Source of the DNA: Armatimonadota bacterium
GTDB taxonomy: Bacteria > Armatimonadota > Fimbriimonadia > Fimbriimonadales > Fimbriimonadaceae
Length of the DNA stretch: 50,179 bases
Assembly: GCA_029781035.1 (NCBI GenBank)
Contig: JAKOXK010000051.1
Span: 1 to 50,179 of the forward strand
Reading direction: 5' to 3'
In this document: piece after piece, positions 1 through 7,547 of the stretch
Position numbering within the stretch: the stretch's first letter is position 1
How the letters are laid out: each line of letters starts with the position of its first letter
The notes under the pieces: model-generated
The model's input: only the letters and a program-made list of their open reading frames with translations
What the model was told of the DNA's origin: nothing
Databases searched by the model: none
Made by a program: the position numbers and the translations under genes

Positions 1-194
1 AGTAACTTCTTCAGCCGGCAAGCGGCCAAATGTTATGCTTGCTGAAAAGCGAACTCTTGTTAGTGTGGAACGATTACTTCGGTCGCCATGCTCGACTAGG
101 GCGAGTGAGAGTTTTGCGCTCTCGGCGCCGTCAGAGCTCCGCTCGCTGGCCCGAAGTCCACAAGCCCTAAACTATCGGCCGGGGGGCCGCAGTA

Positions 195-1031
195 ATGCGG
201 CGAGCCGTGGCCGGGGTGAAGGCGGATGGTCGTGCCGACTTGCACCCCGGTTCGAAGAACAGTCCGAGTTCGGCCCGTGATACAATTCTCACGATCACGT
301 CGACCTTGACCAGAACCCTTACCCCCGCCATTCGACTTCGCTCAGGGAATAACCCCTTCTCCCTCCGCGCACGACCATCGCGCAAGGCGAGGGGGCTTCA
401 ACACGCTTGCAGCCTGTTCCTGCGCAGCAGCGACACGCGCCAGCGCTATTGCGCGAACCTGGGACACCGGCAGGACGACGAGACGGGGACGTACACGGGA
501 GGCAGCGCGGACGGCGACGGGCTCGTGTACATGCGCGCCCGGTACTACGAGCCGGGCACCGGGAGGTTCCTCAGCGAGGATCCATCGTTGGACGGAGTCA
601 ACTGGTTTACCTACGCCAAGAACTGTCCAGCGGTCTATTCAGACCTTAGCGGCAAAGAAGCTGGGATCTGGGGAGCGCTTCTTGAGATTGCACATGGCAT
701 TCTGACCGGCGTCTTCGCCCATGGCCCAGCAGCCTGGGAGCCAAAGGATGTTCTCAAGATTGTCTTCAAAGGTGCCTGGGGCGTCCAGGCAGGCTACCTG
801 TCAAAGTGGGCAGTGGAGGCCACGAAGACAATACTTGAAATAACTGGAGAGGGCGTTGAAGCTGCAGAGGCAATGCCAGGCGGCGGTTTTGCTATCGACG
901 CGATATACAATGTAGCGGCTTATTCGATCTTGTGCTTGTGGGCAATTGATGCGATCGATGTGGTAGGTGGTGAGGCTTTAGCTGACCTGATCTTTGAGAA
1001 CGGCAAGGATATCAAGAAATGGATTCATTGA
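195..1031 (+). CDS. Orphan Rhs tip 1, unknown C-terminal domain
   Basis: This reading frame is the C-terminal end of an Rhs-type polymorphic toxin without its shell. The Rhs core piece covers about residues 82-130 and has the family signature RYCANLGHRQDDETGTYTGG, then YMRARYYEPGTGRF and SEDP. After the SEDP box the sequence is unique: about 145 residues, hydrophobic and Ala/Gly-rich, with no enzyme motif I recognise, possibly membrane-acting. The N-terminal 80 residues run through low-complexity repeat sequence and are probably partly untranslated, so the true start is uncertain. The downstream gene overlaps its 3' end by 13 nt, the usual toxin/immunity arrangement. A toxin role is inferred from family and context only; it could equally be a silent spare tip. 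Confidence 0.7.
   Translation: MRRAVAGVKADGRADLHPGSKNSPSSARDTILTITSTLTRTLTPAIRLRSGNNPFSLRARPSRKARGLQHACSLFLRSSDTRQRYCANLGHRQDDETGTYTGGSADGDGLVYMRARYYEPGTGRFLSEDPSLDGVNWFTYAKNCPAVYSDLSGKEAGIWGALLEIAHGILTGVFAHGPAAWEPKDVLKIVFKGAWGVQAGYLSKWAVEATKTILEITGEGVEAAEAMPGGGFAIDAIYNVAAYSILCLWAIDAIDVVGGEALADLIFENGKDIKKWIH
278..286 (+). promoter_or_regulatory. Extended -10 motif of tip cassette 1
   Basis: The 9-mer TGATACAAT matches an extended -10 element (TGnTATAAT). The same motif occurs at 1471-1479, 2778-2786 and 4302-4310, each time ahead of an Rhs tip. The sequence from about 205 is a diverged copy of the upstream repeat that is better kept at 1399, 2706 and 4230. No clear -35 is visible. If this promoter is real, translation of tip 1 starts downstream of about 295 and not at the first in-frame ATG (195). 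The bases 1-194 hold no gene I can support. Confidence 0.45.
326..407 (+). repeat. Intergenic-type repeat (copy 1) inside tip 1 frame
   Basis: Two dispersed repeats lie next to each other. The first, at about 331-350, is the short CTTCGCTCAGGG element that reads as a Leu-Arg-Ser/Ala-Gly string when translated; better copies lie at 1663-1690 and 2965-2995. The second, about 352-407, is a GC-rich palindrome ending in GGCGAGGGGGCTTC; it recurs almost identically at 4341-4405 and in diverged form at 50001-50060. Their presence inside the open frame suggests that the N-terminal part of this frame is not a conserved protein. Confidence 0.6.
438..583 (+). repeat. Rhs-core DNA repeat, first of four copies
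   Basis: About 146 bp encoding the Rhs-core end (RQRYCANLGHRQ to SEDP) are repeated at 1712-1857, 3025-3170 and 4438-4583 with only scattered base changes. The identity stops sharply at the GAGGATCC that encodes Glu-Asp-Pro, after which the four sequences are unrelated. This is the recombination homology expected for exchange of Rhs tips. Confidence 0.85.
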
Positions 1032-1369
1032 CGAGGAAGTCTAGTGACGAACGGTCGGTTCTTGTCCTGCTGTCCTTTCTGGGATTGGGAGTGTTGGTGG
1101 TTTCTCAGTGCGGGGCGATCGCCGCAGACGAGTTTTGGAGCCGATCCTTGGCTTTTCTCGCATGGTTCTGGCTGGGCTTCTCAGAGATTTATCGTTTCAG
1201 ACCTCAACCCAGATGGTGGCGGTTTCCTCTGTGGCTGCTTGTCGGCATGTTGGCGTTCTACGCTGGAGCGCGAGTGGCCGGTACTGCATTGGTCGGCGTC
1301 GCTGTTGCCGTCAGGCTCATAGTGCTTTGGCTCAGTCTCAACCGACAGCGTGAACCTCGTGAGCCGTGA
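1019..1369 (+). CDS. Small membrane protein, candidate immunity 1
   Basis: This 116-residue protein has three to four hydrophobic segments (about residues 14-36, 40-58, 66-84 and 88-106) and a short basic tail. I do not recognise a family. Its ATG lies 13 nt inside the end of tip 1, so the two are probably translationally coupled. Position and size fit an inner-membrane immunity protein for a membrane-acting tip. It ends about 30 bp before the next cassette's promoter repeat, so it closes cassette 1. Function is inferred from context. Confidence 0.6.
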   Translation: MDSLTRKSSDERSVLVLLSFLGLGVLVVSQCGAIAADEFWSRSLAFLAWFWLGFSEIYRFRPQPRWWRFPLWLLVGMLAFYAGARVAGTALVGVAVAVRLIVLWLSLNRQREPREP

Positions 1370-1398
1370 TTACGTCGCAGTTGAGTACGACCTTGTGA

Positions 1399-1480
1399 GC
1401 CGTGGCCCGGCTTGGCAGCGCGGAGGCGTCCGATCAACAAGCTAGACCTTCCGCCGCAAGCCGGGTTCCGTGATAGAATC
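1399..1480 (+). repeat. Cassette promoter repeat, copy B
   Basis: An 82-bp sequence starting GCCGTGGCCCGGCTTGGCAG and ending in the extended -10 TGATAGAAT (1471-1479). It recurs at 2706-2787 and 4230-4311, is degenerate at 4063-4140, and is strongly diverged at about 205-287. It always follows the last small gene of one cassette and precedes the next Rhs tip. I read it as a mobile promoter or boundary module. The start of transcription is not known. Confidence 0.65.
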
Positions 1481-2305
1481 CTCGTCAACATCGTGCTTGT
1501 GACCAAAGGTTTCGATGCAAATTCGGTCTCGGGCCGTGCGCGTTCGTCGCACGGGACGGCAAAGCTTCGGAGCGCCGTCGGCGCACTGAAGTTTCGCCGT
1601 CCGTCTCTTTGCGAGCGGTCTGGCTCGGGCTCGTACAGCCTGGGCGGCGAGCGCGTCTACGACCCTTCGGCTTCGCTCAGGGCAGGCTCGGTGCCGGGCA
1701 GCAGCGACCCGCGCCAGCGCTATTGCGCGAACCTCGGGCACAGGCAGGACGACGAGACGGGGACGTACACCGGCGGCAGCCCCGACGGAGACGGGCTGGC
1801 GAACATGCGGGCGCGCTACTACCAACCGGGCACGGGGAGGTTCGTCAGCGAGGATCCGGCACGGGACGGCGCGAACTGGTACGGCTACTGTGCAGGAGAT
1901 CCGATCACCCTAACGGATAGTGATGGTCGTATGAGTGTGAGAGATGGCGTTGAGCTGTTCCTCCTCATTCAAGCGGTTGCACTGTCAGTTGTTCTTGCGA
2001 AGCATAGTAGAGTAGTCGCATGCTACTTGCTGAGTGGAATGATCTTTATGTCGGCTTGGGTCGGAGTCGAAAAATGCACGAACTATTTCGGTGACGGCTC
2101 CGGCCAACCAGGTTGGCATGGATCGCCAGAAGCTGACGTGAGCAGACTTTTTTGCGGAGCCGCGGTCACAATGGTCGGGATGTTGGCTGGTGGCGATATG
2201 CTTTCGGAGGGACAAGGTGGATGCAAGGCTCTTCTGATGTACGAAGCACACGCCCTGATCCTAGAAATATTCCTGATCACGGAGGGCTTGTTAGGTGGCT
2301 ACTAG
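1412..2305 (+). CDS. Orphan Rhs tip 2, hydrophobic C-terminal domain
   Basis: The Rhs core piece lies at about residues 100-155 (RYCANLGHRQDD, then MRARYYQPGTGRF and SEDP). The unique C-terminal domain, about 140 residues, begins after GDPITLTDSDGR. It contains two strongly hydrophobic segments and four cysteines, and ends near EIFLITEGLLGGY; I recognise no family. The stretch 1480-1710 is shared with tip 3 and includes the SASLRAG repeat. The first ATG (1412) lies inside the promoter repeat, so the real start is probably a GTG or TTG downstream of 1480. The following membrane gene overlaps the 3' end by 11 nt. A toxin role is inferred. Confidence 0.65.
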   Translation: MAARRRPINKLDLPPQAGFRDRILVNIVLVTKGFDANSVSGRARSSHGTAKLRSAVGALKFRRPSLCERSGSGSYSLGGERVYDPSASLRAGSVPGSSDPRQRYCANLGHRQDDETGTYTGGSPDGDGLANMRARYYQPGTGRFVSEDPARDGANWYGYCAGDPITLTDSDGRMSVRDGVELFLLIQAVALSVVLAKHSRVVACYLLSGMIFMSAWVGVEKCTNYFGDGSGQPGWHGSPEADVSRLFCGAAVTMVGMLAGGDMLSEGQGGCKALLMYEAHALILEIFLITEGLLGGY

Positions 2306-2672
2306 GTTGACAACTAAAATGGAATGGCCGCCGACAATTCTCTCTTCGGTCAATCTAGGCATCAATGCCCTCGCCGTTGTCTCTGACCGAATGTGGTTAG
2401 TTGCATGCTCCGTACTTCTCTGGTCAGGTGCTGTTGCCTTGATGAAACGCGAAGGACTACGGACTTCAACATACGTAATGATCGGCCTTCTCCCAAGCTT
2501 AGTTAAGGCTGCATACTTGGCAGCGACAATGAACAAGTCTTACTATTCCTTTAGCGCATTGACCTTATGTGCGTTCATCGCGATAATAATGGGGTATGCG
2601 GTGCTCTTGTTGTCCAAGGAAGGCGTCCGCTTGTGGTTCGTTGTTCTCATTGGTCTCTCAAATCTGGTTTGA
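2295..2672 (+). CDS. Small membrane protein, candidate immunity 2
   Basis: This 125-residue frame opens with GTG at 2295, overlapping the tip 2 stop; an ATG at 2319 is the alternative start. It has about four hydrophobic segments, near residues 30-48, 58-75, 88-106 and 108-124, and is an integral membrane protein. No family is recognised. Place, size and overlap match the small gene after tip 1, although the sequences are unrelated, as expected for cognate immunity proteins that evolve with their toxin. Base composition is clearly lower in GC than the Rhs core. Confidence 0.6.
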   Translation: MATRLTTKMEWPPTILSSVNLGINALAVVSDRMWLVACSVLLWSGAVALMKREGLRTSTYVMIGLLPSLVKAAYLAATMNKSYYSFSALTLCAFIAIIMGYAVLLLSKEGVRLWFVVLIGLSNLV

Positions 2673-2705
2673 ATGAAACTCGTGGACTGCGGTCCCCACG
2701 GGCGG

Positions 2706-2787
2706 GCCGTGGCCCGGCTTGGCAGCGCGGAGACGTCCGATCGACAAACTGCACCTTCCGCCGCAAGCCGGGTTCCGTGATAGAATG
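2706..2787 (+). repeat. Cassette promoter repeat, copy C
   Basis: Near-identical to 1399-1480, with the extended -10 motif TGATAGAAT at 2778-2786. Similarity to cassette 2 continues without a break through about 2900, so the upstream part of cassettes 2 and 3 was duplicated as one unit. Confidence 0.65.
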
Positions 2788-3588
2788 CTCGTCAACAACG
2801 TGCCTGTGACCAGAGGTTTCGATGCAAGTTCGGTCTCGGGCCGTGCGCGTTCGTCGCACGGGACGGCAAGGCTTCGGAGCGCCGTCGGCGCACTGAAGCT
2901 TCGCGGTCCGTTTCAGTCTGAGCGGTCCGGGTCTGGCTCGTACAGCCTGGGCGGCGAGCGCGTCTACGACCCTTCGGCTTCGCTCAGGGCAGGCTCAGGC
3001 CCGGCGCACGGCAGCGCCGACAGCCGGCAGCGGTACTGCGCCAACCTCGGCCACAGGCAGGACGACGAGACGGGGACCTACACCGGCGGCAGCCCCGACG
3101 GCGACGGACTGGTCTACATGCGCGCCCGGTACTACGAGCCGGGCACGGGGAGGTTCGTCAGCGAGGATCCGGCGAAACAGGGGAAGAACTGGTACAGCTA
3201 TTGCTCAAACAACCCCATCGGCAAGGTGGATCACGACGGAAGAACTGAAACGCTCGATGACCTGATCTACGGAATAGGATTCCTGCTACACAAGCTTGGC
3301 TTTGCGATGTTCCTGACTGGAATGACATGTATAGGACTGGGCGTCACGTCTGCAACTATCAGCTCAATCCTGATACCGCTAGGCGTGGCGATGCCGTTTT
3401 TCGTAGCAAACGCAGGGCTTGCGATAGCTGGTGGCGCGATCGTTGCGTCATTAGGAGTGTACTTCATGTTCATGGGCGACATGTACATGGCACTAGGGTC
3501 AGACGCCGACGACTTTTTCAAGGAATGGCTGGATCCTGAAACGGCGTTGAGCAAGATGATCGATGGGTTTCTCGGAAAGAAGAAGTGA
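2719..3588 (+). CDS. Orphan Rhs tip 3, membrane-type C-terminal domain
   Basis: The conserved Rhs piece covers about residues 103-155. The unique tail (about residues 170-289) carries three hydrophobic, Gly/Ala-rich segments, then an acidic stretch (GSDADDFFKEWLDPE) and a lysine-rich end (FLGKKK). The pattern suggests a pore-forming or membrane-inserting tip, but no named family is recognised. The N-terminus before about residue 25 falls in the promoter repeat, so the first ATG is doubtful. The next gene overlaps the stop codon (GTGA). Confidence 0.65.
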   Translation: MAARRRPIDKLHLPPQAGFRDRMLVNNVPVTRGFDASSVSGRARSSHGTARLRSAVGALKLRGPFQSERSGSGSYSLGGERVYDPSASLRAGSGPAHGSADSRQRYCANLGHRQDDETGTYTGGSPDGDGLVYMRARYYEPGTGRFVSEDPAKQGKNWYSYCSNNPIGKVDHDGRTETLDDLIYGIGFLLHKLGFAMFLTGMTCIGLGVTSATISSILIPLGVAMPFFVANAGLAIAGGAIVASLGVYFMFMGDMYMALGSDADDFFKEWLDPETALSKMIDGFLGKKK

Positions 3589-4040
3589 GAAGAACGAACA
3601 GTTGGCTTGAAGGTTTCCTCGGCTACACGAACGTGCCGTCCGCAACGGTCGAGCGCCTCGTCTCGCAATTGGACACGCTCAGGGAAAGCCCTCCTGCGGT
3701 CGGGATCGTGCCAGAGTTGGTCTCCGATGTCGCACGTGGGCTACGCTGTTGCCTGACCTTTGCCAGCGGTTCGTCCAAGGTTCGGGCTCCACGGACGTAC
3801 CTGATCGTCTGCAGGACGGCCCTGCGAAAGCCGAGGGCTGCCTTTCCTGTCTGTATGACTGTTGCGGCTTTGTTCTTCTTCGCTTCGCTGGCCTTGGGGG
3901 CCATGTATGCCTGCAATAGGATTCCGACCTGGCTCGGGTTCAATGGCGCCACTACGGCGGCACTGAGCCTCGCCTCGATGTGGGCGGTCGTCGTGCTTTA
4001 CTTTCTCGGCACCAAGCCTTTCGACAGTAACGATCAATAG
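3585..4040 (+). CDS. Candidate immunity 3, C-terminal membrane anchor
   Basis: This 151-residue frame starts at the GTG that overlaps the tip 3 stop. Residues 1-80 look soluble; two transmembrane segments follow, about residues 88-108 and 118-141. No family is recognised. The four-base overlap with tip 3 is the strongest sign that the two are a functional pair. A degenerate promoter repeat follows at 4063. Confidence 0.55.
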   Translation: MRRTNSWLEGFLGYTNVPSATVERLVSQLDTLRESPPAVGIVPELVSDVARGLRCCLTFASGSSKVRAPRTYLIVCRTALRKPRAAFPVCMTVAALFFFASLALGAMYACNRIPTWLGFNGATTAALSLASMWAVVVLYFLGTKPFDSNDQ

Positions 4041-4062
4041 CCCCAGCAGCCGAGGCCCGGGA

Positions 4063-4140
4063 GCCGTGGGCCGGCTTGGTAGCACGGAGGTGACCGTTCG
4101 ACAAACTACTCCTTTCCGCTGCAAACCGAGTTCCGTGATT
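4063..4140 (+). repeat. Degenerate promoter repeat, copy D
   Basis: This copy keeps GCCGTGGGCCGGCTTGGTAG and GAGTTCCGTGAT, but the -10 box is lost (TGATTCCTG). No Rhs piece follows before the next, better copy at 4230, so it may mark a deleted cassette. Confidence 0.5.
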
Positions 4141-4229
4141 CCTGCCTCGAGACTCCGCCTGCAACTGTGTGTGGCCGTCCACTGGCCTAGTCTGGAGGCT
4201 CTTCACCCGCAAGATCCAAGCACGCGGGA

Positions 4230-4311
4230 GCCGTGGCCCGGCTGGGCAGCGCTGAGGCGTCCGGTCGACATCCGGCTCGACTCGCTGTAAGCCGAGTTCC
4301 GTGATACAATC
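4230..4311 (+). repeat. Cassette promoter repeat, copy E
   Basis: Carries the extended -10 motif TGATACAAT at 4302-4310, identical to that of cassette 1. From here to 4600 cassettes 1 and 4 are closely similar, including the GC-rich palindrome at 4341-4405 (compare 352-407). Confidence 0.6.
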
Positions 4312-4329
4312 TCCACCATCACGTCTTCC

Positions 4330-4970
4330 TTGGCCAAAACCCTCACCCCCAACCCCCTCTCTCTCCGCGCACGACCATCGCGCAAGGCGAGGGGGCTTCA
4401 ACACGCATGCAGCCTGTTCCTGCGCAGCAGCGACACGCGCCAGCGGTACTGCGCGAACCTCGGGCACAGGCAGGACGACGAGACGGGGACGTACACCGGC
4501 GGCAGCCCCGACGGCGACGGGCTGGTGTACATGCGGGCGCGCTACTACGAGCCGACCACGGGGAGGTTCGTCAGCGAGGATCCGGCAGGCGACGGCTGGA
4601 ACTGGTATTCGTATACTGCCAAAACGCGCCGACTTGGTACGTCGACAAAACTGGAACGACGTATGAGGTCGAAATGGACGACCTCATGTTCGAGTTTGAG
4701 ATGGTTCTAAATGGGGGCGGCGATGCTAGTTACAAGATCTTCAGGATAATGCAGCTACGCAACGCCATGGAAACCTATACAGATTTGGAGTTCATAGAAG
4801 CACAAAAACTATGGGATATATCGGAAGGACTATATGCTTCCGGTGCTGAAGATGGAGCAAAGACCTACCAGGGCCTATCGGGAAGGGCACGTGCTTCTGC
4901 CATTGTCGGCATCATATGCATGATTCAGATGGAGTGGGGCATACTTGGACTCGTACTCGGCGTATTCTGA
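4330..4970 (+). pseudogene. Orphan Rhs tip 4, frameshifted
   Basis: The Rhs core piece runs in one frame up to the codons for GWNWYSY at about 4613. The rest (CQNAPTWYVDKTGTTYE onward to GILGLVLGVF, stop at 4968-4970) is in another frame. Comparison with the other tips shows that the run TATA at 4612-4615 holds one TA too many; removing two bases restores WNWYSYCQNAP. The unique domain, about 115 residues, is mostly helical and acidic, with a hydrophobic Ile/Met-rich end, and resembles nothing I know. As written, the tip is broken; a sequencing error or two-base slippage cannot be excluded. Confidence 0.65.
4341..4405. repeat. GC-rich palindromic repeat, copy 2
   Basis: Pairs CCCCCTC with GAGGGGG around CGCGCACGACCATCGCGC, itself a short hairpin. 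The 3' part (CTCCGCGCACGACCATCGCG and on to TTCAACACGC) is identical to 358-407. It is read through as part of the tip 4 frame. Confidence 0.7.
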
Positions 4971-5316
4971 AGAACTGGCAAAACTAGCAGATGAATTGAT
5001 TCGCTGCAGAGATCTGATCGAAATCTGCTCCCGGTCAGTTCCTGTAGCGGGTTTCCTGTCCATTGATGTTGCAAACATTGAACAATTAGTTGTTCGATGT
5101 TATGGATTTGCCAAGTCGCGGAAATCGCTCTCTCGCATCGAGTGGATGTGCTTATCCGAGGATGCCCTACTCACTGACCTAGTCCGCATCCGCAAGAAGG
5201 CTGATCGGATAAGGCCCGACCTGCTCGCAAGACTGGCAGAGACGCTGGTGCATGATTTGGCCAAGAGGTACTCAGGCCTTTCTAGAATAGCGGTCGATAT
5301 TGAATCATTAGGTTGA
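4945..5316 (+). CDS. Hypothetical soluble protein after tip 4
   Basis: This 123-residue, helix-rich protein is rich in Leu, Arg and Asp, with no membrane segment and no recognised domain. Its TTG start overlaps tip 4 by 26 nt. It is the first of three small genes behind this tip, whereas the other tips have one each. It could be the cognate immunity protein; the next two genes may be immunity genes left from earlier cassettes whose tips were lost. The start codon is uncertain. Confidence 0.5.
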   Translation: MDSYSAYSEELAKLADELIRCRDLIEICSRSVPVAGFLSIDVANIEQLVVRCYGFAKSRKSLSRIEWMCLSEDALLTDLVRIRKKADRIRPDLLARLAETLVHDLAKRYSGLSRIAVDIESLG

Positions 5317-5321
5317 CAGGA

Positions 5322-5627
5322 ATGATGCTTAATCATATGACATATCGTCGTCTCGCTGATGCCCTTGTTGCAGCGAGATCCACAACGAAAGTTCGCCAAA
5401 GGCAGGTGCTGATCGACGATGCTCTTCAACGGCTCACTCGTTATTGGAGACGCGTTTCAGTGTTACCGACGACTAGCGAAGACAAGGGAGAGGTTCTATT
5501 CGTTCAGGAAGAAATCGATATGGCTTGTCCTGCTGCACTGATTGCTGAATGCAAGTGCATTCTCAGGCATATCGCCAAGGAAGAGATTAATTCGGCGGGT
5601 GGCAGCACGAACTGGGGAGACAAGTGA
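5322..5627 (+). CDS. Hypothetical protein in tip 4 cassette
   Basis: About 101 residues, helix-rich and soluble, with a Cys-containing C-terminal half (ACPAALIAECKCIL). The ATG at 5322 follows GACAGGA, a fair ribosome binding site; a TTG at 5313 is the alternative and would overlap the previous stop. No family is recognised. It shares gene length and helical character with the preceding gene but no evident sequence identity. Confidence 0.5.
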   Translation: MMLNHMTYRRLADALVAARSTTKVRQRQVLIDDALQRLTRYWRRVSVLPTTSEDKGEVLFVQEEIDMACPAALIAECKCILRHIAKEEINSAGGSTNWGDK

Positions 5628-5630
5628 GGA

Positions 5631-5972
5631 ATGAGCTCTCGGTGGGTGGCTAGCGTGCTGCCTTCTTCAGTATTGTTCGTGATCGCCTCTGCGCTGGCAT
5701 CATTGTTCATAGTTATACGCTTGAGAGTCTGGCGCACAAGACCATGGCTCTTGTGCATGTTTCTGGCGAGCTTTGGTGTCCTAGCCCCCAGCTGCTACTT
5801 CGCGGTGATTGGCGATCTAGCCGCTTTGAAGAATCTACACTCATCGCCGATATTCGTGGTTTTGGCCGTTGGGCTCATGTTCATGGCTTTCCACGAGCAT
5901 ATAGATCAACAGAAAGGCCCTCGAGAGGAAGACCGGGCCGAAAGGCCGGGCGACGTCATTGACGGCTCATAG
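5631..5972 (+). CDS. Small membrane protein, last gene of tip array
   Basis: A 113-residue protein with three hydrophobic segments (about residues 8-27, 36-56 and 70-90) and a highly charged tail (GPREEDRAERPGD). The ATG lies 3 nt after the previous stop, behind GTGAGGA. It resembles the other small membrane genes of this array in size and topology, and is a candidate immunity protein. The following bases to 6176 hold no gene. Confidence 0.5.
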   Translation: MSSRWVASVLPSSVLFVIASALASLFIVIRLRVWRTRPWLLCMFLASFGVLAPSCYFAVIGDLAALKNLHSSPIFVVLAVGLMFMAFHEHIDQQKGPREEDRAERPGDVIDGS

Positions 5973-6176
5973 TCTGTCGGTCGTCAGCGACGCTTACCCA
6001 GGCGGGCCATGGCAGGCTTGCCAACGCTAAGAGAGGGGGCCGTCATCCACGAGGCGTCCTGGCGAGGCGAACCGGTCAGGTCGACGTAGGGATCGCGCAG
6101 CAGATGGCCCTGTGTGTACTGCTCGGTTCGTAGCGACCGTGTCGAGCCTGCAGAACCGAGCGCTTCGGTCCCAGAC

Positions 6177-7370
6177 TCAGGCTTTGACGTCCTTGCGCAG
6201 GACAGCGTCCAACTTCTCGGCCGCCTCACGCTGGGCGGCGGGCACCATGTGGGCGTAGGTTCCAGTCGTGAGTGTGATCGACGAGTGGCCGAGCTGGTCT
6301 TTGACAAGGGCGAGCGGGACACCGGCAGCGACCATATGGGTGGCAGCGGTGTGGCGCAGTTTGTGGAACGAGACCTGCGGGATCCCAGCGTCCTTGCACA
6401 GTTGCTTGAGGTGCTTGTCGACGTACTTCGGGTCGAGTGGGCGGCCTTCGGAGTTGAGGAAGACGAGGCCGAGCGGGTTGGCGTACTTCTCGCCCAGCTT
6501 GGCCTTCAGACTGGCCTGACGGAACTCCTCGGCCCTGACCGCTTCGAGCGCCATGCCGAGCAAGGGAAGGTTGCGGCGGCTCGACGCGGACTTAAGTGGC
6601 TTGTGGACGAGCTTCTTCTCTATGCGCTGGAGCTGGACTTGGACGCGTAGCGTCGCGTTCTCAACGTCGACGTCCTGCCAACGAAGGCCCGTCGCCTCAC
6701 CGATCCTGAGTCCCGTGCCCATTGCCAGTGCGACGAGGTTTTCGATCGGGTGGCCCTTCGCCTGTTCCAGCAGCTTTTGTGCCTGATCGGGCTCGAGGTA
6801 GACAGGTTCGGGTTTGACCACCTTCGGTGCGGAGGTCTTTGGCACGACGTTCTGAACGACCATGTCCCACTTCCACGCCTGGTTTAGAGCGGCGCGCAGG
6901 ACACGCCGAATCCCGTTCACCGTGGCGGGTGAGAGCTTTCTGGTCTTGCCCTCTTTGCCCGTAGGTTGGGGCTTGGTCTTCTCGTTGATCAGACTCTGGA
7001 CTTCGTACGCTTGCAGCTTTCTGAGTTCGATACGGCCGAGCGACGGTTTGATGTGCCGGTTGACCATCATCGTGTAGTAGACGATGGTCTTGGGCTCTTT
7101 CTGGCCCTTGACGCACTCGTCGAGCCACTTGTCGAGGAACTCACCGACCGTCTGGCGCGATGTGGGGGCGGGCTGCCCGCTGTCGAGTTCGTTGATCATC
7201 TGCTTGAGGTTCGTCTTCGCGTCTTGCTCCGTGCGGCTGTAAGCCGTGCGGTATTTGGGTTTGCCGGTGTCAGCGCTGTATCCCGCGCAGACCTGGGCGA
7301 CCCATCGTCCGTCCTTGCGTTTGAACACAGAGCCGAGTCCGTGCCTCGCTCGAGATCTTCTTTTTGCCAT
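6177..7370 (-). CDS. Tyrosine-type site-specific integrase
   Basis: This 397-residue recombinase is of the phage/island integrase family, which cuts and rejoins DNA at attachment sites through a 3'-phosphotyrosine link. An N-terminal arm-binding region (about residues 10-60) precedes the SAM-like core-binding domain (about 72-172). In the catalytic domain I can place Arg222 (GLRIGEA), Lys260, His336 and Arg339 (HKLRH), His362 (LGHSS) and the nucleophile Tyr372 (GTYAHM), so the full active-site set is present and the enzyme is probably functional. It points into the tip-cassette island and starts about 180 bp from a tRNA-Asn 3' fragment, the standard layout of an integrase beside its attachment site. 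No excisionase gene is visible. Confidence 0.93.
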   Translation of the reverse strand: MAKRRSRARHGLGSVFKRKDGRWVAQVCAGYSADTGKPKYRTAYSRTEQDAKTNLKQMINELDSGQPAPTSRQTVGEFLDKWLDECVKGQKEPKTIVYYTMMVNRHIKPSLGRIELRKLQAYEVQSLINEKTKPQPTGKEGKTRKLSPATVNGIRRVLRAALNQAWKWDMVVQNVVPKTSAPKVVKPEPVYLEPDQAQKLLEQAKGHPIENLVALAMGTGLRIGEATGLRWQDVDVENATLRVQVQLQRIEKKLVHKPLKSASSRRNLPLLGMALEAVRAEEFRQASLKAKLGEKYANPLGLVFLNSEGRPLDPKYVDKHLKQLCKDAGIPQVSFHKLRHTAATHMVAAGVPLALVKDQLGHSSITLTTGTYAHMVPAAQREAAEKLDAVLRKDVKA

Positions 7371-7385
7371 CGCTCGTTCCAGGGT

Positions 7386-7429
7386 GACAGTTTATAAACT
7401 GTCGCTTTGACAGTTTAGCTGACAGTTCA
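7386..7429. promoter_or_regulatory. Palindrome and direct repeats at integrase promoter
   Basis: GACAGTTTATAAACTGTC (7386-7403) is a perfect 18-bp palindrome, 15 bp before the integrase start. Its half-site recurs as GACAGTTTA (7409-7417) and GACAGTTCA (7421-7429). Such an array could be an operator for the integrase gene or arm-type sites bound by the integrase itself. Confidence 0.55.
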
Positions 7430-7547
7430 CGTGAATGTCCAGTCGCGTACACTGGCGGATGTTTGTGGACAGAATTGGTTCAAAAAGAGCTTCGATTACA
7501 GACACAAGCAGCCAGGCCCGGACGTTGCCGGATATAAAGCCTGCGAA

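Noticed and set aside
35-280. 81-residue frame at the left edge
   Set aside because: Low-complexity Arg/Ser/Ala composition, no ribosome site, and overlap with the diverged promoter repeat.
7386-7429. Start of a CRISPR array
   Set aside because: Repeats are 9-18 bp, only three, with 3-5 bp between them; no spacers of usual size and no cas genes.
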